The translations under genes and the position numbers were made by a program. The notes below the pieces were generated by a model that had not been told where the DNA came from, did no database searches, and was given only the letters and a program-made list of their open reading frames with translations. Shown one piece after another: positions 48,837 through 62,144 of a stretch of 64,000 nt of DNA (its first letter is position 1; every line of letters begins with the position of its first letter). This stretch comes from Solea solea (lineage: Eukaryota > Chordata > Actinopteri > Pleuronectiformes > Soleidae): assembly GCF_958295425.1 (NCBI RefSeq), contig NC_081141.1:17851680-17915679 (forward strand), written 5' to 3'.

Positions 48837-51800
48837 TCACTCTCCTGAGTCCTCTGTGTTTGTGTTTTTCTCCACCGGAGCAGACGCCTGACTGCTGCTG
48901 CCCTCTGCTGGGTGACCTGCAGACTTACTCTCAGCTTGAGGACCATCAGTGACACTGGGCTCTTTCTCTTTCACCTGCGCAGGACTGCCAGAGCGGCTGT
49001 GGCTGTGGGAGTCAGCGTGGCGGCGGTGGTGTTTGCCGCTGGGACTGCGGGACCTCGTCTTCGTGCGGACAACAGTGCTGTCGTCTTCTGAGCTGAACTC
49101 AGAGCTGTCTGAAGAACTTTCCTCTAGGCCTGCATTGGGAAGCTGGATCTGAGGACAGACAAAGAGGGGACAGTTGTGGGGAGGAAGGCACAGGACATGA
49201 AGAAAGAGCAGAAAATTGTCAGTGGGAAACATCAGAGATAAAAGCCTCTATCTAAAATGCATTTGATTGTTTTTGTCTGTTTTTATGATTACCTGAAATG
49301 GCTCTGTTACACCCACAATGGTGTTCATGTTGTTGCTATAGTAACCCAAGATAAAGTCCCCTGAGCTTTTGGGCAATTCCTCCTCAGTAAAGGTTACCTG
49401 GAAAAAAACATTGATTGTGACATTAACTGAAAGTGAAATGTGAAAGTTTATGTGGAGAATTCAGAACAAATCCAGGTCACCTCCTGTTCCTGTCGAAGAA
49501 AATCAGCCTCCTCTTGCTTGGCCCACACATATCCCACATAGTCCTTGTGGTGTTTAAATCCCACCTATGAGGACAAGGGCAAAAATACAAACAGTAAGTA
49601 TCGTACTGCACAGAAATTAAGGTTGCATGATATTAGAAAAACAAGCAAAATGTGACACTGTTGAATGACGACATGACTTATGAAAAATAAATGAAAGTAT
49701 ATAATGTTAATGACTTTCTGCTTTGATTTCACTGCTAACATAGACCTTGGTTGACATCAAATTCAAGGACTTTTCAAGGAATTTCCAAGGACCAGTTCGA
49801 TCAGATTCAAGAACCCAGTGTGATGACGCAGCTTAAGATGAAGGGAGGTCAAAGCTTTGCTCATGGCGTCCACTTTTATTGATTTAAAGCACGCTCTATG
49901 TTTGCTCTATGCTTGGGATCTTTGTAATTTTTTTTGGTGAGACAAAGATCTTGGAACTTTCATTTCCCAGGCATCACATCATTTTGTCTCTCTCGCTTAA
50001 TGTTACTCACTCATTGTTCTGTATTCAATCTCATGTCAACGGCAGAGAGAGAGAGCGACAGCGGACAGTGTCCACAACACTGTAGTAATTATGACCCGAC
50101 GTTTGTTCTGTGTAGTCCTAGTCTATGTACATCAAGCAATACAAGGCATTACACAGCAGGGGGCGTAGTAACAAAAAAGGGAGACATCTACATAAATATC
50201 AAGCACCAATGGGAACCCTGGACTCAATGCATTACTTCCATTCCAATAACATCATTGAATAAATGGAACATCTTAGAACACTTTGTGCTACACTGAACAA
50301 AATCATCACAAACTACCTGGATTGTAAATAAATAAATAAAAATCCCCTAAAACAACTTAGAAAAATAATAACTGGAATCCAACTGAAATGTTGTTTGTTT
50401 CAGTTGTCTAACAAATTATCTTCTGCACATTTTGCTGTTTCTCAGAAAGCTATGGTTACCTTGTACAGTCCAATCCAGTCCCAGGAGCTGCGCAAGTAGT
50501 TGGGAGCCAGTTTGAAATTTGCTTTGGCATCAGCAATGCTGTTCCACTCATCCTCCACTATGATTGTGACCAAGGGAATATCCACCTTATAAGGAAACTA
50601 CAAGGAACATTTATCAGAAATGTGTAAATAGTGCAACGAAAGGTTTCAAGACAATCTTTTAAGTCCAATGTATACCATTTAAGACAGTTGTATTGGCAGA
50701 AATGTAATATTTGTTAAATTTGTATAATCACTTTAAAATATAAAGTCTTTGTAGTCTCAGAATAAGCCTTTTATATTGTATGTACTTTAGGACAGGTCTG
50801 TGCTTTACAGAGGCTGCCATCTTCTGCCCTCATGTTCCTACTGCAGCTCAAACAGATAAAGTGTGTGTTTCAGGTAATGAAGTATGAAAAAATATAAAAG
50901 TGTCCTTTATTTGTTACAATCTGCAGTCTCATCATTCCCTAATATCTAAGAACTGGCCAAAATCTGCCCACAGCACTGATTATAACATGAGTACTGCAGG
51001 ATTGGAAGTTCTTAATTTAAGATATTAATTCCTACAGTTTGGGCAATTACTACAAATCATTCCAAAGACGTGCGCTCATAATAACTGCCAGGTTCTCTGG
51101 TATGTCTCACCTGCAGGGTAAAGATGGAATAGACTGTTTTGTGGTCGCTAACGGTGTACTCCATGTGACTTCTGTAGCAATGCTGCGTCACTGTGGTCCC
51201 ACTGGTCAACCCTGACATGGAGTCACGCTTCCCTCCGCCAACTGTGGCAATGGCTTGTGCAGTGGCTCTCAGGCGCCACAGAATCCGATCAGTCCAAGCC
51301 GGTTTACGCTTCTTTGCACTGGGAGGTGGACGGAAAAAAATTAAAGTGAAAGAAGTCGCCTGAATATCATTTCATTTAAAAAAAAAAAGAAAAAAGAAAA
51401 AAACATAGAGGGAACAAAACAGGCACTTTTATGTGTCCCCAGGTGAGTAAGGACCTTTCAGAGAGGAGACTAAAGCTGACAGAGCTAAGCACTGACATAT
51501 GTTGTCAGTGGCCTAGAATTCATAAGAGCACCCACTGGAAACACCAACCTTGTGTCGTAGGTATTTGTTCCAACATCAAACTTGTAGGTAGGAGGGAATT
51601 TCAGCGGCCCCTCATGGAATCCATCCAACACCGTCTCACTGTCTTTGGCCATGTTCAGCTGTAACAGTAACACGTGTCAGTGTCTGAATTACTAACAGCT
51701 CTTGCAACCAGGTTATCCTTTGCCTTTTAATGCATGCACCGACACGGTTCATGATCCAGCAGATGAGAGATCTTACTTGAAGCTCTTACTTACTTCTAGA

Positions 51801-54800
51801 TCTTATTTGTACCAAAATGTTTAAATGCACTTATTGTAAGTCGCTTTGGATAAAAGCGTCTGCTAAATGACATGTAATGTAATGTAAAGATCTTAGATTA
51901 AAGCTGCAATGCAACTTTTTTGTTGTTGTTGTTGATGTTGATGAAACTAGCTCAACTGAGCAGTAGAATTGTTTTTAAACTGCAAAACTCTAGCACAATG
52001 TTGCTGTTGCTTCTGCTTCCACAAAATCACTTCCTGCGTGCGGTGCAGTAATTACACTGGATTGGACGACATGAGATCTAAACACTGCTACATTGGAAAA
52101 TACAGAACGAGTCTCATGGAGGTGATGGGTTTAATCAGCATTGTGTGAACTCATTTGACAATGTTTGGATGTAACAGACATGTACTACAGTTCTAAGGTA
52201 TTATTACATTACATTACATGTCATTTAGCAGACGCTTTTATCCAAAGCGACTTACAATAAGATACAATATTATAGTGGACAGCTTTTTGAGAAACAAATC
52301 TGGGTGACAGTTCAGTCTCTAGACTCTGCTACTGCTCTTTAAAATATGAAAAACACATTTTTCAACTGTTATAAATATACAGTAAATGACGGTAGTGACA
52401 CTTTTTTTTATCTTCTGCTTATCACAAAGATCACATGAGGAGAAATTGACAACCAATATTTTTACCTGGTCATTTTCCCACAGTGTGGAAAACTTGTTGT
52501 TATCAATGGCCGACTTTACTGCTTGCATTTCCAGGTCATCAATACGGAAATTGAGATCCCCGAACCAGAACACCAAACTGTATAAGAAAAAGGAGATGAA
52601 TCTAGTTATTCAAACAGGTTCAAGCACAAAAGTAATTTTGCACTGCTGACTGTGAAAGAAATCATGAATGTCAAAGTTATATCAATAAATGTCAGAAAAA
52701 TGCTGAAAAATGTTGATTAGTATTTCTCAAACCTCAAAATGATGATGTTATGATGTCTTGTTTTGTCCACAAACCAAAATGATTCAGTTTTAGTGTTTTC
52801 TTTGTAATGTGGAGCAAAGAAACCAGAAAATATTCACATTTAAGAAGCTGAAAAATGAAAAAGCTTCTTTTCATTATTGCAAAAACACTCAAACCGATTA
52901 ATCGATTATGAAAATAGTAGAATAAATGTTGCAGTCCTCGCCGCAACACACAAGTGATGCATCCAGTGTCAACCAGGCCTTAAATTCTACATGAGTGTGT
53001 TTGTGTGTGTTCAATAACTGCTGACTTACTCATGGTCAAGAACCCCAGTGGAAGCCTGACCCTCAAACTGCTGCTGCTGCAAGATACTCTCAAAGTCCTC
53101 CATCCGCTGGTCTGAGTTCTCCATGTGAGCCGGCAAGTGGCAGTTCAGGAAGCAGATGGTGTGACCGAACACAGACATGCGTGCACTCACCCCACCTTTA
53201 TTCCCCTGTGACACAAAAAAACAATCAGAGGCAGAAGTTAATTATTCTAAAAAATATGGTCAGTACATATACACTGCTGTGAAGATGGAGAAATGTGCTT
53301 GTTCCATTCTATTTGACGTTGTTCTTATAAATGACAATATAAATGGATGGATGAAGGAATTAATTAATAAAATGACTGTGGTCACTGTATCGATTTGTGT
53401 GTTTCTGTCCCAGAGCCACAGGAAGTTTATTCATTAATAACCAGTGGAAAACATCATCAATAATTAATGCCAAAAGTAAGGTGAACAGTGGGGGACAGGA
53501 TGAGGCTGTGGATATCTTTCCACTTATGTTACAACTACTGTGACCCACTAAAACATGATGGATACTTTAGTGTATAGTATGATAATGGTGTACATGTATC
53601 TTCAGCTGCTCTAAGGGCAAAAGAGTGGATTCACTTGACACAAAACCACAGAACCTTTCAGAAGTCTATTAGAACCTTTAATGATTAAGTGAAAACTAAC
53701 AGACATCTCATTTTTCGGAGATCCTATAGATATACACTATATGGACAAATGTATTAAATTATCTTATCTTTAATGAAGCTATGCTTCCAACACTGTGGCA
53801 GAAAGGTCATTTTCTATTCAAACATGACTGTGACCCAGTGCACAAAGCAAGGGCTATAAAAACATGGTTTGATGAGTTTTGTGTGGAAGAACTTGACCTG
53901 CCCACACATAGCCCTGACCTCAACACCATCAAGCACCTTTGTGATGACCTGGAACAGAGATTGTGAGCCAGGTCTTCTCGTCCGACATCAGTGTCTGACC
54001 TCATACTGTATATGCTCTGCAGAATAAGTGGGACACAAATTCCCATAGAAACACTTACAAGTCTTCCAAGAAGTGTGGAAGCTGTTATAGCTGCAAAAGG
54101 GGACCAACTCCATATTAAAGTAGTTTGAATACATCTTTACAGTCCCTTTTGGTGTAATGGTCAGGCGTTGGAATTCTTTTGTCCATATATTACAGTTTAC
54201 AGTTTGTACAGTTCTTCCAGTTATATTAAAATTTAAATGCAGTGTTGTTTCATTTTGATATTGCACTTGTTCATGATCTAATTTCGATTATTCCACCTTT
54301 GTTGTGCAGCCCTACTGCACTGGCCTCACAAAATACAGTATTGTTAAGCAGAAGCAACACCCACAACATCACCACTTTACAAACCCAGCATGAGTAGTGT
54401 ATAGAATCTCTTCGATCTCTATAAGTGGTGCAACCATAAAAACCTAATTACTCCTACACAGGTGTACAGTGAAGTGTGACACTTCCATGTCTCTGCTGAT
54501 CACAGAGTGGTGTCTCACCCAGTATCCCCCCAGGCCAGTGCGGGTGGTCTCAGTCTGGACTCCGCGGAGGAAGGGCAGATGGAAGTACTTGGCAAAGACC
54601 AACAGCAACAATCCTTGCATCCGCTGGGAGGTCACCTGAGAAAAGTGAGGAGTAAACGGACAAGAGCACAAAGACAGAAGACAATGAAGAACGAGATAGG
54701 AAAATACAGAGGATACACAGTAAGGGATGTGGAGGGATTTTGCATATATAACGAGAACATCTCTACTTTTAGCTTGCTCACATTTGAATAAACAAATTCT

Positions 54801-57800
54801 CTGAGTCCGGCTTTACTGTCTCTGTATTTCTGCTGGTGTGCTTCACTTCCTCGTGCAGTCTTCATCTCTCTTTCCCCTTAGCACTGTCACTTTGCCCTGT
54901 GGCCCAGCTCCCACCACCACTTTACATACAGCAATGAACATTCGAGAGGCCATAGTGTGTGGTCCTAACCTCACAGTGGAGAAAAACACAATGTAAAGCA
55001 AACGTGATGTTCACACATTATTTTATAAGCTCTCTGCTATCACGCTCTGTGTTACGCTATATAACGGCATACAGATTGTATGCTACAAAGATATTTTTGT
55101 ACTGTTTGCGCAGGGAAAGAATATGATGTGAATTTATGAAGTGGAAAAAGACAAGGTATTTGCATGGCATGTCAAGACTCTCACCAGATATTTATGTTCA
55201 CCCCCACCCCCCCTTCTTTTCTCCACTGGTTTAGAGATCCCAACCCCCAACCACAGGCCGGAGAAGCATGATAACACCCTGTCTGAAATGCCCTGAGGAC
55301 AATAATGGAGGCACACATCTCCACGTGACTAAAGACCCTCTTGCTTGTATACTAAATTGGTATTTGAACAAGTCTGTTGCGTAATAGGTTCTACTGAACC
55401 GTAAAGTGGACCGACTTTATCTGTGGTGTGCATGTGTCTGTGTGCATACATTTGTGTCAAGTCCGAAAGAAACTACCTTTGCCTTTACGAGTACTGCGGT
55501 TGAAAAGCAGAAAAGACATTTAAGCTGAGGTCAAGAGAAATAGAGAGGGAGAGAGTATGTGTGTGTGTGCATGTTTGACCTGTGAATAACAAGTGTGACA
55601 AAAGGAAATGTTAGGTCCAGGCCGAGGGGAAAACTGGGAAAATGGGCACTTGTTTTGGTCCAGTGAAAACAATGGCTTACACTTAGCCATAAATCAAATA
55701 TGACAGGATCATCAAAATCTACAATAATTCACAGCAAGTGCTGTGTGTATATTATTAGAAACTCCTTAACTCAATTTCTTAATTCTTTGATTGTGTAGTA
55801 AGGCTCAAAATGTCTGCCATGCAGTTGGAGTGATATGTTTCTGAAAGGGCAGATTACTAATTACTAAATCTAATTCCATAGATTACAGCTAAAACAAATG
55901 CATCAGCACAAATGTCTGATTAACAGCTGAGTTATTTAAAAGCAGTAAAAGACTATATCAGACTGACATCGATAGATACACACGGTTATCATAGCAGTAT
56001 TATGCATTAAGTGGTATCGAGCCATCACTAATATAAACATGAATCATACAGACTTACTGACTGGCAACACTTAAAATTCATGTTAAGGTGTTTCTCAGTG
56101 TGACAAAGTAAATGCTCAATCAACACATTTTTGAGAAAACAAACAGCAATCCTGCAAATCCCACTGCAAACAACCAGTCACTCTGCAGTGCTGTCAGTCG
56201 TGGGGTGTGCAACGGTGCAATTCAAAGATAAGAGGCAGGAAATCAAATCCCTTTGCTAATTTGTGCATCTAAAGCTAAAGTGTAGCTTACTCAAACAGAA
56301 ACTGTGGTGACACACGGCAAATGTTTGGTGATTAGCCAAAAATTGTATATCGCTGTTCCTGTGGAGACAAACCCATTTGAAGAAGCTTTCTTGTGCTTGC
56401 AGCAGTTACAGTGTAAACCTGACGACGAGTCTTTTTAATCGGTATCTGTCCACCATGTCATGACGAGACAGAATCCTACTGATGCCACCGTGTTACTCTG
56501 TGCTACAACCTATTCGCAGGATTAATATCCGCACGGAGTAAACACAAAGGTCACTCTGACATGATTTTGACAAGTCTTCATCTAACACAGCATACTATGC
56601 GACTGCTGCAGGGCAGCATCAGTCTCACTGTCAGAGGCACGTCAACACTGACAACCGACGGGATCCAAAAATAAAACGTCACCCTGGGAGACATTTGTCT
56701 GGCTCGTTCAGCACGGCAGCTGATTCACGCTCTCTGGCTCACCATGCCAACACAGTCAAGCATCCGTTCACATGCAGACAGTTAAGTGCAACACAGAGTA
56801 TGATGAATAGATGAATACCAACACACCAATGCAGTGCACGCCGTTCTAACAGATAGAGCTATTTGAATTTGACCAAACAAACGTTGACAAAAAATGAATG
56901 GACAAACAAACTGATACAAGGATAATAGTGAGGGCGATATTGCCACGCAAATAACAGACAAATGGCTGTTGTTTTGAAAAATCCATATTGGACTCATATT
57001 GGACAGAAACTTTGCTATCCTCAATATTTTGACAACAATAATTGACAACGCTATCAATCAAAAAGTGGCTCCGCCTTTCAGACAGTTCCTCCAATCATCA
57101 TGCATCAGTCTAGCGTCAGCTTTTCGCAATGAAATGTATATAAAACGGTACATATTTAATTTTAGTGGAAGAAGATAGAGCAATTGTCTGTGATATATAC
57201 ATAAACTGACAAAGGTTTGCATGGAGATATGGAAGAGGAACCTCCAAATGTAAGACATAAATGCCAGATGCTTTGGGTTAGGGGTAGACTTGTGGCAAAC
57301 CAAGTGAAGACAACTTACAATGGGAGTGTGCATATGTGTTTACAATAAAACCCATTACTGACCAGCACATAACCGAAGGGGCTGAGTCTGTCCATGCAGA
57401 CCTCGCTCCACTGGTCTGTGAAGAGGACATCTTTCAGCCTTTTGTTAATCATAGAGTTCACTTCCTGCAGCCTTGGAGAAAAACGACAAACAACACAGCA
57501 CAAGGGTCAACAGCAGACACAGAAATATACGCGGCAGATGAGAGGAGCACTGATAATTGTGAATTAATAAGTAAAAGGGAATTTGTGCCAGAGGGAGGGA
57601 GAATCATTCAAAGCGGGCCCTAACTGCTCATTAGCGTCTGCAGTCTTAATGTGGGGGAGGCGAACACAAATGGATACTTGACTGCACCACAAAAAACACT
57701 CACCCAATTATGTACATGTCTGTGTTTCCATCACCCACATTCAGACCCAGCAAGGCAGTGATGTCATCAGGAGGCGTGGCCGAACCCACGTTCCAGGTAA

Positions 57801-59555
57801 TGATGTGCACCCTGTTGGGAAAAGGTGTTGTGTAATATCTATAAACAGTCATCTCCTACACACGGCAGTGTCATCATTACCCACAGACTCATAGTGAGAC
57901 AGCAAAACGCAGGCATTACTTCAAATCTGTCCTGAGAGCAATGACAAACTGTCATCCACAAGTGACTGAGTACAGTAATTACTGTATGAACGTTATTGAA
58001 AGTTACTGGAAATTACATTTACAAAATACATTATCCAGATAAATGTGACCATGTGTTCCTTACCTCCCTAAATTTAAACACTACGAGTAGTTTAGACAAT
58101 AATTATACTGAACTCTACTCAACATCAGAGCAACAGACAACCCTTGACGACAGCTACTTGCAGGGCTTTGGGAACAGAATAACGCAGCTTCTTTGTGCCT
58201 TAAATTAAGTTGTCTTAAGGTCAAAATAATGGTCTATTCTAGCCCCAACTCCAAGGTTATATTTCTGCAAAAAGACCAGTCCTCACTGAGTCAGCAACAT
58301 AACCAGTTCCTGTAGATCAGTTACCTGTACAATGATCCACTAACTCCTGAACCAGAATAAACCCTAAAATACATATTTAGCTGGAAAAGACCAGGTTACA
58401 CTGTAGGTCATTTGTAAGCAGTATACTAATATTAAAAATGCATAAACACACTATAGTTGTAAACAACAGTGAAAATATTTTACAATTGTTAACAATTACA
58501 GCTGTAACTGGTCTTTGCCAACACAAAGTAATATTACTTTTATGCAGTTTCATATAGCTGAAAAAAGGCTCTGCCAAACAAAACGATCAGACCTGATTGA
58601 GGGAGTGTTTGTGTGTATACAGCAGCAGAGCAGGGGTAACAAGCTTCAAGCAAGTGTTGATACAAAAGGAATCTCTTCCTGTGTTCAAAATGGGAATGTT
58701 GCCAGGCAACACAGGATCCTAACACTGCCATACAACAGTATACAGTATATATAGTCTTTTTGATAACAGTTTGAATGTAATAGATGTGTGTTTATCTTTA
58801 AACATTAAGCACTGGTTTTATAGTAAAGAGTTTCTAAAGTAGAAAATATGACAAATGAATGACTTCTGACAGAAACAAACAACATGTAGATGTAATACTT
58901 ATGCAGTGGTTAGAATACACAGTATTTTAATAAAAGCTACTGTATGTGTGTCAAGGCTGATCTTTCTCAGCTCTCTGACAATGAGACGCCTGCGGAGACA
59001 TGCTGGGACATGAATGTCACACACGGATCAGGACACTTGCCTGAAGTCTTCCACAGTCTGGGCCTGAGTGTCAGCAGTTCCTGCTACAGAGAAGGCTCTT
59101 TGTGCATGAGGGTTCAGGTGAGGAGGCACTGGTCTGCTGGCAGGTGGTTGGGGGACTGAGACAGCTCTAACCGGGTGATGTCCTGGACCTTTAGGACCAA
59201 CGCGCTCTCCTAAGGGTTTGGCTGGCGCAGGGCGAGACGGTTTGGGATGACTCACCGCTGCACCATCAGGAGAGCTCTCAGCCTGGTTCGTCACCGGAGT
59301 GGATTCAGCTTTTGTCTCAGCTTTAGGTTCAGAGATGTCAACAGAGCCCTCCACCCTGGCACTTCTCTGAGGACGTCGAGGCCTGACGGGAACAAGAGGC
59401 TCACCAGCAGAGGGATCTGCGGATGGAGCCATTGTATTTGACACTGGAGCTGGAGCCGTTTTGTTTGACACTGGAGCTGGAGCTGTTGTAGAAGCTTCTG
59501 CTGCTCCATTTGGGTTGTCTTGTGTCTGACATTGGCTCTGATTACCTTGGTCCAT
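48837..59555 (-). CDS. inpp5j: Inositol polyphosphate 5-phosphatase J (PIPP type)
   Basis: Removes the 5-phosphate from phosphoinositides and inositol phosphates at membranes. Coding exons in transcript order: 59041-59555, 57704-57811, 57363-57471, 54519-54635, 53030-53205, 52466-52577, 51549-51658, 51111-51318, 50460-50597, 49481-49564, 49293-49397 and 48837-49148. Phases close to 697 residues (human INPP5J about 1,006; the N-terminal proline-rich part is shorter here). Residues 1-171 are Pro/Ala/Ser-rich. The catalytic domain runs from HIITWNVGSA (about 172) to about 480 with LQEVN, WFGDLNFRI, FHEGPLKFPPTYKFD and KKRKPAWTDRILW. The SKICH domain (about 486-594) includes SSWDWIGLYKVGFKHHKDYV and GDFILGYYSNN. 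The tail (595-697) is acidic-serine then RSRSPSGKHHRR. INPP5K lacks such a tail and N-terminus, which favours INPP5J. An acceptor at 59565 just before ATGGACC shows that a 5' UTR exon lies upstream. Intron 1 uses a GC donor. Confidence 0.92.
49741..49815. repeat. Short interspersed repeat fragment in an inpp5j intron
   Basis: The block AAATTCAAGGACTTTTCAAG followed by GAATTTCCAAGGACC contains internal near-repeats of the kind seen in fish DNA-transposon fragments. Family not assigned. Confidence 0.3.
51830..52262. repeat. Perfect 58-bp inverted repeat pair in an inpp5j intron
   Basis: The arm at 51830-51887 (CTTATTGTAAGTCGCTTTGG onward) is the exact reverse complement of the arm at 52205-52262 (ending CCAAAGCGACTTACAATAAG). 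The arms are separated by 317 bp. The arm sequence, with GTCATTTAGCAGACGCTTTT, is a very widespread teleost dispersed motif. Either two copies inserted in opposite orientation, or these are the terminal inverted repeats of one 433-bp element. No convincing target-site duplication is visible. The inner part starts with TTAAAGCTGCAATG, similar to the MITE ends at 27918. Confidence 0.85.
52715..52938. mobile_element. hAT-type MITE, degraded, in an inpp5j intron
   Basis: It shares GTGGAGCAAAGAAACCAG and ATATTCACAT with the better preserved copy at 62145-62378, and carries CGATTAATCGATTATG and GTTGCAGTCCT at its right end. The left terminus is eroded. Confidence 0.55.
53733..54190 (+). mobile_element. 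Internally deleted Tc1-like transposon
   Basis: About 458 bp with matching inverted ends: CTATATGGACAAATGTATT on the left and, on the minus strand at the right, ATATATGGACAAAAGAATTCC. The interior keeps only the C-terminal part of a Tc1/mariner transposase, including the HSPDLN motif of the DDE domain. It is a non-autonomous deletion derivative in an inpp5j intron. Confidence 0.75.
53781..54120 (+). pseudogene. Tc1 transposase C-terminal remnant
   Basis: The open frame includes FKHDCDPVHKARAIKTWF and LDLPTHSPDLNTIKHL, typical of the last catalytic segment of Tc1 transposases. A TGA at 53964-53966 interrupts it. The same frame then continues with family-like sequence (IPIETLTSLPRSVEAVIAAK) to a stop near 54118. 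The N-terminal DNA-binding region and the first catalytic aspartates are missing, so it is inactive. Confidence 0.75.
54636..57362 (-). other. Largest inpp5j intron (2.7 kb)
   Basis: Lies between the exon ending in GYVL and the exon starting VTSQRMQ. I see no coding exon, RNA gene or well-preserved transposon in it, only short CA/GT runs near 55555 and CCCCCACCCCCCC at about 55202. The unspliced frames here are short and show no family resemblance. Confidence 0.5.
57812..59040 (-). other. inpp5j intron 1 (in coding order)
   Basis: 1.2 kb, bounded by a GC donor (TTCAG|GCAAGT) and a normal AG acceptor. It contains one copy (about 58590-58645, reverse orientation) of a dispersed repeat that recurs at about 59855-59890 and 62990-63030, recognisable by TGTATACACACAAA followed by CTCCCTCA. 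Confidence 0.5.
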
Positions 59556-59564
59556 TTTGGATTT

Positions 59565-61505
59565 CTGTAAAACAGGAAACAACTGCTTAAATGCTGCACA
59601 TAGTGTTTGCAGTTCAGGATTTCAACTCGTACTCAAATGACCCTGAAGATTACATTTTGGGTAGCATCAGAAATAGATGGAGGTATTTATATATAGATTA
59701 AGATGACGGTGCATAACACAATCACAGGGTCAATCTCAGTATGGTCGTGTCGAAATATTCCTGTGTTGCATACAGAAGGGTGATTTGTTTTATGACAGGC
59801 AACCGCAACATTGTGCTAGTAAAAGGATTGACAGGATACATGCTTCTGCTTCACTGCTGCTGTATACACACAAATGCTCCCTCAGTTAATATGCTTTATT
59901 TCAGATGAAGGAAGAACCATTAAAATAACCATTTCTATTCATAAAGACACAGAAGCAGAATAATAACATCAACAACAACAAAGACCACGAAGACTAAAGC
60001 ACAGTCTCTGTCGTCACATAATGACAACTAATTAACAAGGCATACTGTAGAGAGGATTTAAAAGAAGCAGCAAAACATGCAGCCTCTGTCTGTGTGAGTG
60101 TCACATGACCTGACCGACACAGTAGGAGTCGTGGTGAGTCAGACTCTCACCATCGTGACTGTTCAATTACCTGTCTTATCGTGGCCTTGAAAACAGATGT
60201 ACTGTACACAGCGTCATGTACTGACAGAGGATGACATTTGGAAAAAAACTGCAGAAGAGACAAAAGGGCACATATTCTCCTGCTCCTACAAATGGGGGGG
60301 GGGGGTATAGTCCTCAAGTAACAGGGGGGATGCTCATCGCATTCAGTTCATATCAGCTCACAGCACCTGCCATACACTAACGTGCACAGACCCAGAACAG
60401 CAACAGTCAACAGCACAGAGTAAACAAGAGCAGAGAGTGAGCTGCAAAGAAATCAGACAGAGAGCGGCGAAGGCAGGAGGACACAGATAAAGGACGGACA
60501 AATCAGATTTGAGAATCAATCCATATTATTATTGTGTGAATAATAAAAAGCCACTGACAGAAATCGAAGTTCCACAGAAAGACATGGCCATGCAATGAGT
60601 CGAGAGCATTTCACAATGGGTTCTCATATGTTGTCACTCCAAACAATGAGAACTCTGTAGTATTTACAACAGGATTCAAGGGTCAGATCACACCCATCTC
60701 TTATCGTGACCTTTAACTACAAAACCTGTAAAGTCTCGCTACGGTATCGTACACAGTTGCAATGATATTGCAGACAGACAGACAAACAACTTCCGTGGTA
60801 GTTCTCACTGTAGTAGATGTCTCTAAGACAGTTTGCCATGATGCAAACATTTCTTAGATGTCAGAGCTGGGGTGTCCAAAAGAAATATTCAGTCCTGCTG
60901 GTTAGCCAGTGTGTTGTGCTATGTGTATTTGTCACAAATGGATCACAACTTCCCACTAAACATTGCTGTTTTGGTGTAACAGTTCCATAATCATTATTGT
61001 TTTGATTGATTGATAGTGGCACAAAATCACATACTGTGTGTTAAAAGGAGCTGATTTGAATACCAAACGGTGAAAGGATGACATATTAGTCGTGGTGGAT
61101 GAGTTGGGTTCAATGTGTGACACCTAAAAAGGGAACAAAAATGTCATCTTTTATTAGAGTAAGAGCTTATGTGGTGTGCACATCCAAATCATGGTAGACA
61201 TTATTCCCATTTTGAATGGATTTTATACACAGAGAAAATGATATATGTACATTGTGGACATATTTTTTGTCCACAGGGACACAATGGGGGTAATCTGGTT
61301 GAGGACAGTGCAACAACACAGCGCTGTCACAGTTTTTTCTCATGACCTTGATGAGATGGAGGTCACATTTTTCATGCAGAGATGAGAGCTGCCTCTGTTA
61401 TTTGTGTGTAACCAGACAGAAACATGTATGTCTTTCAGCTGTCCACCAATAACCTGGTGCCTGGCTGGGCTTTATCTATTACTATTGTCCACACTGAGCG
61501 CCTAT

Positions 61506-61544
<39 letters not shown>

Positions 61545-62144
61545 GGGTTTGGTCACACATGAGATTGGGTTGGTGCAAAATGAGCTAAGAGGGGGGAGCT
61601 AAGTGAGACAGTCCATTTAGTGACAGCACTGTCTCCTTACAGAATGTCTTTAATTGATCCTCACACACTTCCCTCTGGCACCATCTATTTTTCCAAGCCC
61701 GTTTCTTTCTCTCTCTCTCTCCAACTCTCTTATCATCACATTTCTCTAATCCTTCGTCTCCTTCCCCTCCATCTTCTCCCAGACTCTGTTGTGTTGTTCA
61801 ATCTCATCCACATTCACTGCATGCACATTGAATCCCTCAACACTTAAATGTAGCCTTTTCCCATGCACCCAACATTTTTCCTTTACCACTAAGCTGACCT
61901 TAAAATCTCCGCTCTCCTCTAACGACACGATCTGTATCGTTGCAGTCAAACACCTACCTCACAGTCACCATCGATGACGTCAACATGCCTCCATCACAAC
62001 CAGACACAGATCATAATCAGTAGTAATGTGCTGCCTCTATGCTCAGAAACAGATAAAAACAAACAGGAGAGGGAGCTGGAATGTGACCATGGGAATGAGA
62101 GCAGGTTCACTCCATATATGAGATGCTGCTGCAAACCACAAGAT
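59565..62144. other. Region upstream of the inpp5j start codon
   Basis: It should contain the inpp5j 5' UTR exon(s) and promoter, but I cannot place them by eye. A 12-base G run sits at 60294-60305. A dispersed-repeat copy is at 59855-59890 and a CT-rich tract at 61706-61722. No other coding gene is supported. Confidence 0.45.
61508..61543. repeat. (GT)n microsatellite
   Basis: Eighteen GT/TG dinucleotides. Confidence 0.95.

Noticed and set aside
60294..60305. G12 run as a G-quadruplex promoter element of inpp5j
   Set aside because: It is a single homopolymer without defined loops, and the transcription start is unknown, so no function can be supported.
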